Source: JASHSH01 sp036490215
GTDB taxonomy: Bacteria; Pseudomonadota; Alphaproteobacteria; Rhodospirillales; Magnetospirillaceae
NCBI GenBank assembly: GCA_036490215.1
Contig: DASXEH010000054.1
Location: forward strand, 1 to 64,000
DNA length: 64,000 nucleotides
Direction of reading: 5' to 3'
The translations under genes were made by a program, and so were the position numbers. The notes under the pieces were generated by a model. That model saw nothing but the letters and a program-made list of their open reading frames with translations, did not search any database and had not been told where the DNA came from. Positions 52,805 to 61,913 of the stretch are shown piece by piece; the stretch's first letter is position 1; every line of letters begins with the position of its first letter.

Positions 52805-54724
52805 TTACCGGCCGATCGGCGATGTGGCGTAGACGGGCTCGTTCGGCTCCGATCCTGACCAGCGCTCAATCATGCAGTTGCGTCCGGCGCCCTTGGCTTC
52901 GTAGAGGGCATGATCGGCGCGCGCCAGCGCGTCGGCAATGGTCCGGTCGTCGGGCGCAAGGTCGCTGATGCCGAAACTGGCCGTGACGCGGATGGCCGAG
53001 TCGCCGGCGATGATCTCGGCTTCGGGCAGGCTATGAAGGAGGCGCTGCACCACTTGCCGCGCGGTGCCGTGATCGCAACCCGACAGAACGGCAGCGAATT
53101 CTTCGCCGCCCAGCCGCCCGAAGATGTCTTCGGGTCGCAGCTCGCTCTGGCACAGCGCGACGGCGCGGCGCAGCACCGCGTCGCCGCCCGCATGGCCATA
53201 GGTGTCGTTGATGCGCTTGAAGTGATCGAGGTCGATCATCACGATCGCGGCGGCCTCGCGACCGCGCCGGACGCGCGCCAGCTGCCGTTCGGCGAGTTCG
53301 AGGAAATGGCGGCGGTTGAGTGCGCCGGTCAGCGGATCGATGGTCGCCAGGTGGGCGAGTTCCAGTTCCATCCGCTTGCGTTCGGTGATGTCCTGCTCGG
53401 TGGCGAAGAGACGCACCGGCGCGCCGGTATCGTCGCGCACCACTTCCACTTCGCGGCGCAGCCAGATGGTCGTACCGTCGGGACGAACGACGCGATATTC
53501 CGAAGGTCCGAGCGTCAGGCCTTGGCGGTTCTTCTCGTAGAGCGCCGTGGTCATGTCGCGGTCGTCGGGATGGATGCATTCCATATAGCGTTCGAGACTA
53601 GGCGCGACTGACGGATCGACGCCGAAGAGGAGATAAATCTCCTCCGACCAGATGCCTTTGCCGGTCAGCAGATCCACTTCGATATAGCCGATCTTGCCCA
53701 TGCGCTGCGCACGCTCGAGGCGGAACAGGCTGCGGTGCAGTTCCGAATCAAGGCGCATGCGCTCGGTGATGTCGGAGGCTGTGCCGCGATAGCCGGTGAA
53801 CCGGCCGCGATCGTCGAACATCGGCCGTCCCGAGATCGAGAGCACCTTGGTCTCGCCCGCGCTGGTGGGCGCAAAGCTGTGCAGATCGTTGAAAGCCTCG
53901 CGCCGCTCGAAGGCCAGTTCGTGGGCGCGTCGGGTGGTCTCGTCGACCCATAGCCCGCCGAGTTCAGCCGGCCGGTGCCCCTTGTAGCGTGACAGCGGGA
54001 AACCGAGCACGGCGCGATGGCGTTCCGAGACATAAGTTAGAAAGTCGTCGGCATCGGTTTCCCAGACGAGGTCGCTGGTCGTCTCGATGATGTCGTTGAT
54101 GCGTTTCTGCAGCTTCCACATTACGCGGTTGCGCGTCATCGACAGCGCAATGCCCAGCACTGCTGTGCCCAGCGGGAAGACCACGAAGCCGGTTGCGCTG
54201 GTGACCAGTGACATCGGCGGCGAGCCGGCAGCCATCTGCACCAGAATGATCGTCAACGCCGTGATGACCACATTGATCAGGCCGATCGCGGCCAGCGGGA
54301 AGAAACTGAAATCGCGGCCACGCTCGATGCGGAACCGGCCGATCAGATAGCCGTAGATGCCGGAGACGGCGATCGCGGCGACGCCGGCCCACATACCCGG
54401 TCCGCCGATCTCGTAGCGATAGGCCGCCGCGATGCCGGTGACCAGGGCCGCACCGATCTCGCCGCCATACAGCGAGCCGACCAGAACGAAGACGATGCGG
54501 CCGTCAACGCTCAGTCCCTCGGGCGTGTGGATCGGGAACGTCATCGACGTGATGGCGCCAAGGCCGAACAACACGCCGATCAAATAGGAGTCGATGCTTT
54601 TACGTTCGCCGACAAGCGTGGTGCGCAACCCGCCATAGAGAATGACAGGAATCAGACCCAGGGCGATATTTTGCGCATACAGGGCTAACCAGGCCCCGAT
54701 CGTCTCTACGTAAGACGTACCCAT
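52805..54724 (-). CDS. Diguanylate cyclase with 5TM sensor and two PAS domains
   Basis: A 639-aa signalling protein. The first ~200 residues are a multi-helix LytS-type (5TM-5TMR) membrane domain, followed by two PAS domains (about 210-335 and 340-465) and a GGDEF domain. The active site is GGEEF (539-543), and the inhibitory I-site RPED (530-533) is five residues before it, as in active, feedback-controlled enzymes. It should make cyclic di-GMP. It is followed in the same direction from upstream by a response regulator gene 140 bases away. Confidence 0.93.
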   Translation of the reverse strand: MGTSYVETIGAWLALYAQNIALGLIPVILYGGLRTTLVGERKSIDSYLIGVLFGLGAITSMTFPIHTPEGLSVDGRIVFVLVGSLYGGEIGAALVTGIAAAYRYEIGGPGMWAGVAAIAVSGIYGYLIGRFRIERGRDFSFFPLAAIGLINVVITALTIILVQMAAGSPPMSLVTSATGFVVFPLGTAVLGIALSMTRNRVMWKLQKRINDIIETTSDLVWETDADDFLTYVSERHRAVLGFPLSRYKGHRPAELGGLWVDETTRRAHELAFERREAFNDLHSFAPTSAGETKVLSISGRPMFDDRGRFTGYRGTASDITERMRLDSELHRSLFRLERAQRMGKIGYIEVDLLTGKGIWSEEIYLLFGVDPSVAPSLERYMECIHPDDRDMTTALYEKNRQGLTLGPSEYRVVRPDGTTIWLRREVEVVRDDTGAPVRLFATEQDITERKRMELELAHLATIDPLTGALNRRHFLELAERQLARVRRGREAAAIVMIDLDHFKRINDTYGHAGGDAVLRRAVALCQSELRPEDIFGRLGGEEFAAVLSGCDHGTARQVVQRLLHSLPEAEIIAGDSAIRVTASFGISDLAPDDRTIADALARADHALYEAKGAGRNCMIERWSGSEPNEPVYATSPIGR

Positions 54725-54864
54725 CCTCGAAACCCCATCCCCGGTTTTTCTCGCCGGTGGCCGACCTCAATCGGTCTGTCCCTCCCGATGGTCCGACTAC
54801 GATAGGGGACCACTGTTTCGGTTAAATTACAAATGGTCCGAGGTGAATAAGAGATTCTACGTAT

Positions 54865-55857
54865 TCACGCTTCGCCCTCGCCGGCTGCAGCGCCGGCCGC
54901 TTCCTCTTTGGCCAGGAAGTTGTCGACGACCGCGGCGATCTCGCGGGCGATTTCGGGCACGTCTTCGTTCTGCGCGCTGGCGCCGATCAGCGCGTCGGAC
55001 AATTGAGCCACCAGCACCATCTCGATCGATGGCGGCCGGTCGTTGATGTCGGACCAGCGCTTCGCAAGCTGGTTGATCCGTACGGCGATTTCGCCCACAT
55101 GATCCGTATGCGATGAGCCCTTATGGGCGGCAACCACGGCATCGCTTTTTTCGACCAATACGGCGAGTGCACGCCGCCAATCGGCCATCGCCAGCCCCGT
55201 GCCCGCCACCGTTGCTTGAGTGTGCATTTCGACAAGACGCTTGGTCAGGCGCGAGACCGATTTGACCTGGGTCTCGTTGCGCTTTTTGCTCATGCGCGCC
55301 AAGCCGATCTCAAGCACCTTGTTGAGCATCGAGAGGCGATTGTTGTGCAGCACCTTGATGCGCAGCGTGTTGGGCACGGGCGTACAGTCGTCATCGGATC
55401 CGTCGTCGCGCCGCCGCGTACGGCGGCTGGGGCCGATGAAGTCTTCGGTCACGACGAAAGGCTTGCGCGAGCGCGTGAAGCCGTCAACGCGGCGCAACAC
55501 CTGATCGGCGGTCATCGGTTTGAGCACGATGTAGTCGATACCCGACTGCATGACCTTGTTGAGGTCGGTCGATGTCGACGGCCGCGCTGTGGCGATCACC
55601 ACAGCGAACGGATTCTTTCCCAGCCGCCCGTGGCGGATGTCCTGTGCGGTCGCACAGATATCGAGACCCGGCAAGTCTACGTCGCAGATGATCAGATCGG
55701 GCGATCCGGTCAGCGCCGTCTGCAAGGCTTCCGCCGAGCGGCAAATATTCGGCTCGCGGATACCGCGTGACATCAGTGCATCAATGATATTGCCCGCAAA
55801 AACCGCATCCGGTTCGGCGACGATCATGCGCACGTCTTTATAGGTGAATGTTGGCAA
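54865..55857 (-). CDS. Response regulator with a helical output domain
   Basis: A 330-aa protein. Residues 8-125 are a receiver domain with D59 (LIICDVDLPG), T90 (VIATARP) and K113 (VLKPM). The C-terminal 200 residues are helical and contain no DNA-binding or enzyme motif, so output is probably through protein contact. It ends in a Glu/Ala-rich tail. No cognate kinase is adjacent; the hybrid kinase at 58683 and the diguanylate cyclase at 52805 are the nearest signalling genes. Confidence 0.88.
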   Translation of the reverse strand: MPTFTYKDVRMIVAEPDAVFAGNIIDALMSRGIREPNICRSAEALQTALTGSPDLIICDVDLPGLDICATAQDIRHGRLGKNPFAVVIATARPSTSTDLNKVMQSGIDYIVLKPMTADQVLRRVDGFTRSRKPFVVTEDFIGPSRRTRRRDDGSDDDCTPVPNTLRIKVLHNNRLSMLNKVLEIGLARMSKKRNETQVKSVSRLTKRLVEMHTQATVAGTGLAMADWRRALAVLVEKSDAVVAAHKGSSHTDHVGEIAVRINQLAKRWSDINDRPPSIEMVLVAQLSDALIGASAQNEDVPEIAREIAAVVDNFLAKEEAAGAAAGEGEA

Positions 55858-55915
55858 TACCCCGCCCCCCGAGCTTTGCCCAGCAAGTTGATCCCAAGTT
55901 GGAGCCGCATCCCTC

Positions 55916-55935
55916 CCCGCATAAATTTATGCGGG
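55916..55935. other. 20-bp perfect palindrome in the 55858-56248 gap
   Basis: CCCGCATAAATTTATGCGGG is perfectly self-complementary and is followed by CTCTTTATTATTATT. Read on the + strand this could be a terminator; alternatively it is an operator about 60 bases upstream of the response regulator start. The remaining bases of this AT-rich gap contain a TAT/ATT microsatellite at 55940-55954 and no gene that I could support. Confidence 0.5.
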
Positions 55936-56248
55936 CTCTTTATTATTATTATTAGGGATGACCTTATCATGCGGTGATCAGAATAAGAAAGCGTTTTGAG
56001 TGGGTTTCTTGTGGGTTTTTGATAAGATTTTCAATGGTATGATGAAGTCGAGAATCAGCCATTTTCAGACACTTGGCTGAAGCCAGTTTCAATTGGTCTC
56101 GCTGTCTCGATTATTACAGCGCCTCGTTGCCGTCTGCCGAGGCGGGTTCTCCACAGGCCTGGGCCCCCTGTGAGCCGGCCGGTCGGAATCGCCTGGGCAA
56201 TGCGTGCGAATCAACCCTTTCTGGCCGCGGCAGTAAGGTGCCGCGTCG

Positions 56249-56516
56249 ATGAATGGTGCTATCGAGCTGATTCAGAAGAGTGCGGCGTAGATCGCCGAAG
56301 CGAACGGCGCCATTTCAAAGGAAGCAACGTGGTCAAGCCGCTCAAGGTCATGAGGCCGCAGGCGCAGTCGGTTCAGAAGAACGTGTCGGCGCATCCAGTG
56401 CGTGGGCAGTATCGGCGAGGCACTCATCGAAATCGTGAGGTCACTCGCTATCGCCGGCAGTTGCACGAAGGATGGGTGCGAGATGTACGGCGAGTTCTGC
56501 CGCGACATGATGTGAG
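56249..56516 (+). pseudogene. Possible degraded small gene
   Basis: The frame from ATG 56249 reads MNGAIELIQKSAA and then a stop. The same frame resumes at about 56402 with protein-like sequence GSIGEALIEIVRSLAIAGSC ending MYGEFCRDMM at a TGA. The part between reads better in another frame (VVKPLKVMRPQAQSVQKN). Codon quality in each part is coding-like, so a gene broken by a nonsense and two shifts is possible. The family is not recognised and the evidence is weak. Confidence 0.3.
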
Positions 56517-56587
56517 TGAAGATGGGAAGGGCAGGCCGTTGCCTTGCGGCGCGGCCTGTGCCTTTTATGACTCATGAAGGGCAGATC

Positions 56588-57346
56588 ATGAGCCGCCGAC
56601 CCCATTCGCATTATCGGCCACGGCGCGGGCGTGGCGCCAAAGCCGCGGCGACAGGCCCGAGCCTGTCGGACTTTCCCGGCACGCCTTGTCCGATCTGCGA
56701 AAAGCCGGAGTCGCTGTGCGTCTGCGCGTCGGTGACGAAGCTCGCACACAAGGTCGAGATTCTGATTCTGCAGCACCCGCAGGAGCAGGATAAGGTTCTG
56801 GGCAGTGCGCGGCTGGCGGCGGCCCAGCTCGAAAACGCGACGTTCCGCGTTGGTCTCTCTTGGTCAAGCCTGACCAAGGCGCTGGGTCGCGAAGCCGATC
56901 CGAAACGCTGGGCCGTACTCTATCTCGGTTCGGTCGAACCGGAGAAGATCGCGCCGGGCCGCGAGGTGGTGGCGCTCGATGCGCGCGGCGCTCTTCTGCC
57001 CGGCCAAGATGACGCGCTGGCCGACATCGAAGGTGTGGTGCTGTTCGATGGCACCTGGAGCCAGGCCAAGACCCTGTGGTGGCGCAATCCGTGGGTGCTG
57101 AAGGCGCGCCGCCTGATACTGGCGCCGAACAAACCATCACGCTACGGCGCGCTGCGCCGCGAGCCGCGTGCCGTCGGACTGTCGACGCTCGAATCGGCCG
57201 CTTTCCTTCTGGCGCGGCTCGAAAAACGGCCAGATATCGAAACGGAAATGTTCGCCAGTTTCGAGCGGATGTTGACCAAGTATCGTGATGCCAGCCGCTT
57301 GTTACGCGGCCGGAATACGATTGCCGCAGCGCCGCCACAATCCTGA
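56588..57346 (+). CDS. DTW-domain tRNA-uridine aminocarboxypropyltransferase
   Basis: A 252-aa protein of the DTW/TapT family, which adds the 3-amino-3-carboxypropyl group of SAM to tRNA uridine (acp3U). A zinc-type motif CPICEKPESLCVC is near the N-terminus. The defining DTW motif appears as DGTWSQAKTLWW. ATG 56588 is preferred over an upstream in-frame start at 56516. The basic N-terminal tail fits RNA binding. Confidence 0.85.
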   Translation: MSRRPHSHYRPRRGRGAKAAATGPSLSDFPGTPCPICEKPESLCVCASVTKLAHKVEILILQHPQEQDKVLGSARLAAAQLENATFRVGLSWSSLTKALGREADPKRWAVLYLGSVEPEKIAPGREVVALDARGALLPGQDDALADIEGVVLFDGTWSQAKTLWWRNPWVLKARRLILAPNKPSRYGALRREPRAVGLSTLESAAFLLARLEKRPDIETEMFASFERMLTKYRDASRLLRGRNTIAAAPPQS

Positions 57347-57377
57347 ATCATAACCGCGATGGTTCGCGGCTTCTGGA

Positions 57378-58490
57378 TTGCCTATGCCTCTTTTTGCGAT
57401 GCGCCGGCAAGAGCGCTTCTCCGCCAAGCGGTTGGCATGTCTGGCCCTTGGCTCCTTCGCTTTCCTGACTCTTTCCGATCTTGTGGCGCGTGCCGATGAT
57501 GCATCGCCGACCGTTGATCTCGGTGGCCGCTACACGGTGGTTGAAGAGAACGATTATTTCTTCTACCCGACCGATCACTACTACACGCAAGGCATCTACT
57601 TCTCCTATCTGACGCCTGCGGTGAAGGACGACGATTTCACCGCGCCGGCCTTCGCCTGGCTCGACGACAATGCCTTTGCGTCGGATGGCAAGCCCTCGCG
57701 TCACATGGATTGGGCCTTCGGCCAGAGCCTGTTCACGCCGGACAATCTCGTACTCGGCAACCCCAATCCGAAGGACCGGCCTTACGCCGCTTGGGCCTAT
57801 CTTCAGGGCGGCTTCGTGCAGAACAGCACGCCCGAAGAGGGGCGCGGCGTCTCGCGGTTGGACGATCTTGAAATTCAGCTCGGGGTTGTCGGTCCGCAAG
57901 CGTTCGGCGAGGAGACGCAGAACGACTGGCATGAATACTTCATGCACCAAGCGGTCTCGAACGGCTGGGGCTATCAGCTCCACGACGAGCCGGGCCTCAA
58001 CATCATCTACGATCGGCACTGGCGTTACGATCTGGCCAACACCTCGGATGACGGCAAGGGATTCGGCATCGACGTCGTTCCCGATCTCGGCGGTTCGGCC
58101 GGTAACGTGCTGACTTATGCCAATGCGGGCGTGACCTTGCGCCTCGGCTATCAGCTTAATTCGGACTATGGGCCGCCGCGTATCCAGCCTTCGCCTTCAG
58201 GCGGCGACTATTTCGATAACAGCGTGTCGGGGCTCGGCGGCTATTTGTTCGTGACCGGCGAAGGCCGCGGCATGGCGCGCAACATCTTCATTCAGGGCAA
58301 CACCTTCCAGTCCAGTCGTGGCGTTTCCATGGCGCCGGCTGTCGGCGATTTCGTTTTCGGCGGCACGCTGTTCTGGGGGCAGTGGCTGCGCGCGACGGTC
58401 AGCCTCGACAATCGCAGCCGCGAATTCTACGGGCAGCCCGAGCCCGACCGGTTCACATCGCTGAGCTTGTCTGCCAACTTCGCCTGGTGA
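57378..58490 (+). CDS. lpxR: LpxR-like lipid A deacylase (outer membrane)
   Basis: A 370-aa protein with a signal peptide (about 1-39, cleavage near VARADD). It belongs to the LpxR/DUF2219 outer-membrane family, which removes the 3'-acyloxyacyl chains of lipid A. Active-site signatures are ENDYFFYPTDHYYTQG (N58, D59) and GPQAFGEETQNDWHEYF with H185 as the likely catalytic His. The C-terminus ends in aromatic SANFAW, as expected for a BAM-assembled barrel. No other lipid A genes are near. Confidence 0.85.
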   Translation: MPMPLFAMRRQERFSAKRLACLALGSFAFLTLSDLVARADDASPTVDLGGRYTVVEENDYFFYPTDHYYTQGIYFSYLTPAVKDDDFTAPAFAWLDDNAFASDGKPSRHMDWAFGQSLFTPDNLVLGNPNPKDRPYAAWAYLQGGFVQNSTPEEGRGVSRLDDLEIQLGVVGPQAFGEETQNDWHEYFMHQAVSNGWGYQLHDEPGLNIIYDRHWRYDLANTSDDGKGFGIDVVPDLGGSAGNVLTYANAGVTLRLGYQLNSDYGPPRIQPSPSGGDYFDNSVSGLGGYLFVTGEGRGMARNIFIQGNTFQSSRGVSMAPAVGDFVFGGTLFWGQWLRATVSLDNRSREFYGQPEPDRFTSLSLSANFAW

Positions 58491-58682
58491 TCGAAGCTTT
58501 CGCCCACATCGCCAAGGGGTGAAATACAAAAGCGCCAACGCCTTACAAAGACGCGCGAATCGACGTCATAGTTTGTCATATCTGGACACCCGCCCGAAAC
58601 CCACTTGTCGTTAGAAGGGTAGCGTAGACGGCTGCCCTCTTCGGATTGTTCGAAGCTGTGACGCCGTGCTTCGCGAGCGGCG

Positions 58683-61097
58683 ATGCACACATTTGCTGAC
58701 TATTTCGCCGTGCCCAGTGACCCCGCGGTCATTGTTGCCGGTACATACGATCCTTGGATGGTTGCGCTGTCGATCGCGATCGCGATCTTCTCGGCGACCA
58801 TGGCGTTGCAGATCACCGGACAAGCAGCGCTGGTGCCCAGCCGCAGCGCGCGCGTCGTCGGCTTGTTGTCGGGCAGTCTCGCTCTCGGGGCCGGCATCTG
58901 GGCGATGCATTTCATCGGCATGCTGGCGTTCAAGCTTTGCGTCGCCGTTCATTACAACCATCTCGTGACGGCACTTTCGCTTGTGCCCGGCATAGCTGCG
59001 TCGGCCGTCGCCCTCACGCTGATCGCCCGCCGCAATATGGATATGCGCACTTTAGTCGCCGGCGGCGTCGCTGTCGGTTTGGGCATTGGCGCTATGCATT
59101 ATCTCGGTATGGCCGCGATGTATTCCCAACTCAGCCTACGCTATGACTTGGGTACGTTCGCTTTATCGATCGTCGTGGCCGTGGTTCTCGCCGTCATGGC
59201 GTTGTGGGTCCGTTTCGGACTCCACTCCTTCTCCACCCGCGTTGGCCGGATCGCGTCCGTGCTGCTCAGCGGCCTGATTCTCGGGCTCGCAATAGCGGGC
59301 ATGCATTACGTGGGAATGGCGGCGGCGCGGTTCGTGGGATCGCAGCCGGCTACCGGTGGGGAAGATATGGACGACTATACCAACCTCGCCATCGCGATTT
59401 CGCTGATCGCCATAGCCGTTCTGTCGATCGTGCTGGCTGCCAACGTCTTCCTGCGCTATCGCCGTCTCGTGGCCGATCTGCAGGCCAATGTCACGCAGCG
59501 CAAATCGGTCGAATTGGCGCTGCGCGAGGGCGAGCAACAGCTTCGCACGATGATCGACAACATTCCCGGCGTCGCGTTCCGCAGCCTGGTCGCCGACAAT
59601 TTCCGTACGATTTTCGTCAGCGACGCGGCGGAAAGCCTGACCGGCTATCCAGCCAATGATTTCGTGCGCGGCCAAAATCGCCGCCGCATTTTCGAACTCA
59701 TCTTGCCGGAGGATTTTCCCGGCGTGGACGAAAAGGTGAAGATCGCCATTCGGGATGGAACGGCGGTCGCACACGAGTTCCGTCTACGTCATCAGGACGG
59801 CAGCATCCGCTGGGTCTGGGCCTTCGCGCGGCCGCTGCGCGATCACGACGGCGTGATGCGCTGGCTCGACGGCGTGCTGCTCGACATGACGGATCGTCAT
59901 CGCGTCGAGGACGCGTTGCGTGAGGCCAAGGATCGCGCCGAGCAGGCCGTCGAGGCGCGCACCGCGTTCATTGCCAAGATGAGCCATGAGATCCGGACGC
60001 CGATCACCTCGATCCTGGGTTTCACGGAAGTGCTGCTGGGGTCGCAGATGTCGCCGGAACAGGATCATCACCTGCAGACGGTGCAGGCCGCGGCGCGGTC
60101 ACTGCTCCTGCTGCTCAATGATGTGCTCGATACGGCCAAACTCGAGCGGGATTCGATGGAACTGGAAAACGCCGACTTCAACTTGCGCGAATTGGCCGAG
60201 GAGCTGGTTGCCACGATCTCGGCGACCGGTGTCACCAAGGGCATCATCACCAGCCTGACCTATGCCGCGGTGCTCCGCGAGACCTTCCATGGCGATGCGC
60301 TGCGCATCCGCCAGATCCTGACCAATATCCTCAGCAACGCCGTGAAGTTCACCGAACATGGTTCGGTGCGCCTGACTATCGTTCCCGATGGCGAGTCGGT
60401 TCTGTTCACCGTGCGTGATACCGGCATCGGTATTCCGCCGGATCGGCTTGAGCGTATTTTCGAACCCTTCGCCCAGGCTGACGCATCGATGAGCCGGCGT
60501 TTCGGCGGCTCGGGTCTTGGCACCACCATCAGCCGCCAGCTGGTCGAGTTGATGGGCGGGCGCATCTGGGCCGAAAGCGAGGTCGGACGCGGCAGTGCCT
60601 TCCATGTCAGGCTTCCGCTGGCCGCGGCCCGTGAACGGCCGCTGGCCACGAACACGGCGCCGAAGGAACTGATCTTGCCGAAGCTGCGCATTCTTGTCGC
60701 CGACGATGCGCCGATGAACACCGAGCTGATGACGATCCTGCTTCAGCGCAATGGCCACAGCGTGGCCAGCGTTGCCGGCGGCGCGGAGGCGGTTTCAGCC
60801 GTGCTCGCCGAGCGCTTCGATGTGGTGTTGATGGATCTGATGATGCCCGATGTGGACGGGTTGGAGGCCACTCGCCGCATCCGCGCCGCTGAGCTGGCCA
60901 CGGGTCGGCCGCGTACGCCGATCATTGCGCTTTCGGCCAGCGTGATGGAGACCGACCGCGTTGCCGCTCACGCCGCCGGGATGGACGGGTTTGCCTCTAA
61001 GCCGGTCGAATTGCCGGCGTTGCGCAAGGCCATCGCCGCAGCGATCAGCCTCGCGGGGCGCGGCAGTGGCGCACAACTGGCCACTGCCGACGCCTGA
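58683..61097 (+). CDS. MHYT-PAS hybrid histidine kinase
   Basis: An 804-aa membrane kinase. An MHYT sensor of about seven helices (1-260) carries the repeated motifs MHFIGML, MHYLGMAAM and MHYVGMAAAR, thought to bind metal or gas. Next are a PAS domain (about 285-405), HisKA with H435 (SHEIRTP), HATPase (about 540-650) and a C-terminal receiver with D718 (VLMDLMMPDVDG). It would autophosphorylate and relay internally; no Hpt protein is next to it. The start fits MHTFADYFAVPSDPAV. Confidence 0.92.
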   Translation: MHTFADYFAVPSDPAVIVAGTYDPWMVALSIAIAIFSATMALQITGQAALVPSRSARVVGLLSGSLALGAGIWAMHFIGMLAFKLCVAVHYNHLVTALSLVPGIAASAVALTLIARRNMDMRTLVAGGVAVGLGIGAMHYLGMAAMYSQLSLRYDLGTFALSIVVAVVLAVMALWVRFGLHSFSTRVGRIASVLLSGLILGLAIAGMHYVGMAAARFVGSQPATGGEDMDDYTNLAIAISLIAIAVLSIVLAANVFLRYRRLVADLQANVTQRKSVELALREGEQQLRTMIDNIPGVAFRSLVADNFRTIFVSDAAESLTGYPANDFVRGQNRRRIFELILPEDFPGVDEKVKIAIRDGTAVAHEFRLRHQDGSIRWVWAFARPLRDHDGVMRWLDGVLLDMTDRHRVEDALREAKDRAEQAVEARTAFIAKMSHEIRTPITSILGFTEVLLGSQMSPEQDHHLQTVQAAARSLLLLLNDVLDTAKLERDSMELENADFNLRELAEELVATISATGVTKGIITSLTYAAVLRETFHGDALRIRQILTNILSNAVKFTEHGSVRLTIVPDGESVLFTVRDTGIGIPPDRLERIFEPFAQADASMSRRFGGSGLGTTISRQLVELMGGRIWAESEVGRGSAFHVRLPLAAARERPLATNTAPKELILPKLRILVADDAPMNTELMTILLQRNGHSVASVAGGAEAVSAVLAERFDVVLMDLMMPDVDGLEATRRIRAAELATGRPRTPIIALSASVMETDRVAAHAAGMDGFASKPVELPALRKAIAAAISLAGRGSGAQLATADA

Positions 61098-61104
61098 CGC
61101 ATCT

Positions 61105-61854
61105 TTAGAGACCCTTCGTCGCTTCCAGCACTTCCGCGGCGTGGCCTTCCACCTTTACCTTGCGCCACACCTTGGCCACCTTGCCCATGGCATCGATCAG
61201 GAAGGTCGAGCGCTCGGTGCCCATATATGTGCGGCCATAGCGGTTCTTCTCGACCCACACGCCATACTTCTCGGCCAGGCTGTGCTCCTCATCGGCCAGC
61301 AGCGGGAAGGGCAGGGAATACTTCGCTTTGAATTTGTCGTGGCTCTTGGCGCTGTCGATCGACACACCCAGCACCGCGGCATTGATGCCGCCGAAATGCG
61401 GCAGATTGTCGCGGAATTCGCAGGCCTCGACCGTGCAACCCGGGGTGTCGTCGCGCGGATAGAAATAGAGCACGACCGGGCGGCCCTTGAGCTCGGCGAG
61501 CGAGAGCGTGCCGCCGCCATCGGTCGGCAGGTTGAAATCGGGGGCGTCCATGCCGGTGGCGATGGTAACGCTGGCTACGGCCTTGGTGGCTGCCGGGGCA
61601 GCTTTCGCCTTCACGGGAGCCTTCTTCACCGGGGCTTTCTTTACCGCGACTTTCTTTGCCACGACTTTCTTTGCCGGTGCCTTTTTCGCGACCGCTTTCT
61701 TGGCTACCGCTTTCTTCGCAGGCGTTTTTTTGGCAGCAGCTTTCCTAGCCGGTGCCTTCTTCGCCGCGACCTTTTTAACCTTGGTCTTCTTTGGGGCTTT
61801 CTTAGCCGCAGACATCTTGGCGGCTTTCTTCTTCGGTGCGGGTTTCCTGGCCAT
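61105..61854 (-). CDS. bcp: Bcp-type peroxiredoxin with histone-H1-like N-terminal tail
   Basis: A 249-aa protein. Residues 1-95 are an almost pure Lys/Ala/Pro tail with many KKAPAKK and KKAVAKK repeats, like histone H1 and some bacterial DNA-binding proteins. The rest is an atypical 2-Cys PrxQ/Bcp peroxiredoxin, with peroxidatic C140 in DDTPGCTVEAC and resolving C145. It reduces hydroperoxides. The tail may place it on the nucleoid. The frame is continuous with no start between the two parts that would fit a separate protein better. Confidence 0.9.
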   Translation of the reverse strand: MARKPAPKKKAAKMSAAKKAPKKTKVKKVAAKKAPARKAAAKKTPAKKAVAKKAVAKKAPAKKVVAKKVAVKKAPVKKAPVKAKAAPAATKAVASVTIATGMDAPDFNLPTDGGGTLSLAELKGRPVVLYFYPRDDTPGCTVEACEFRDNLPHFGGINAAVLGVSIDSAKSHDKFKAKYSLPFPLLADEEHSLAEKYGVWVEKNRYGRTYMGTERSTFLIDAMGKVAKVWRKVKVEGHAAEVLEATKGL

Positions 61855-61913
61855 GGCGATCCTCTCCCAGAGACGGCGAAGGACGCGATTTCACCATCAA
61901 CTGCGCGTCACGT

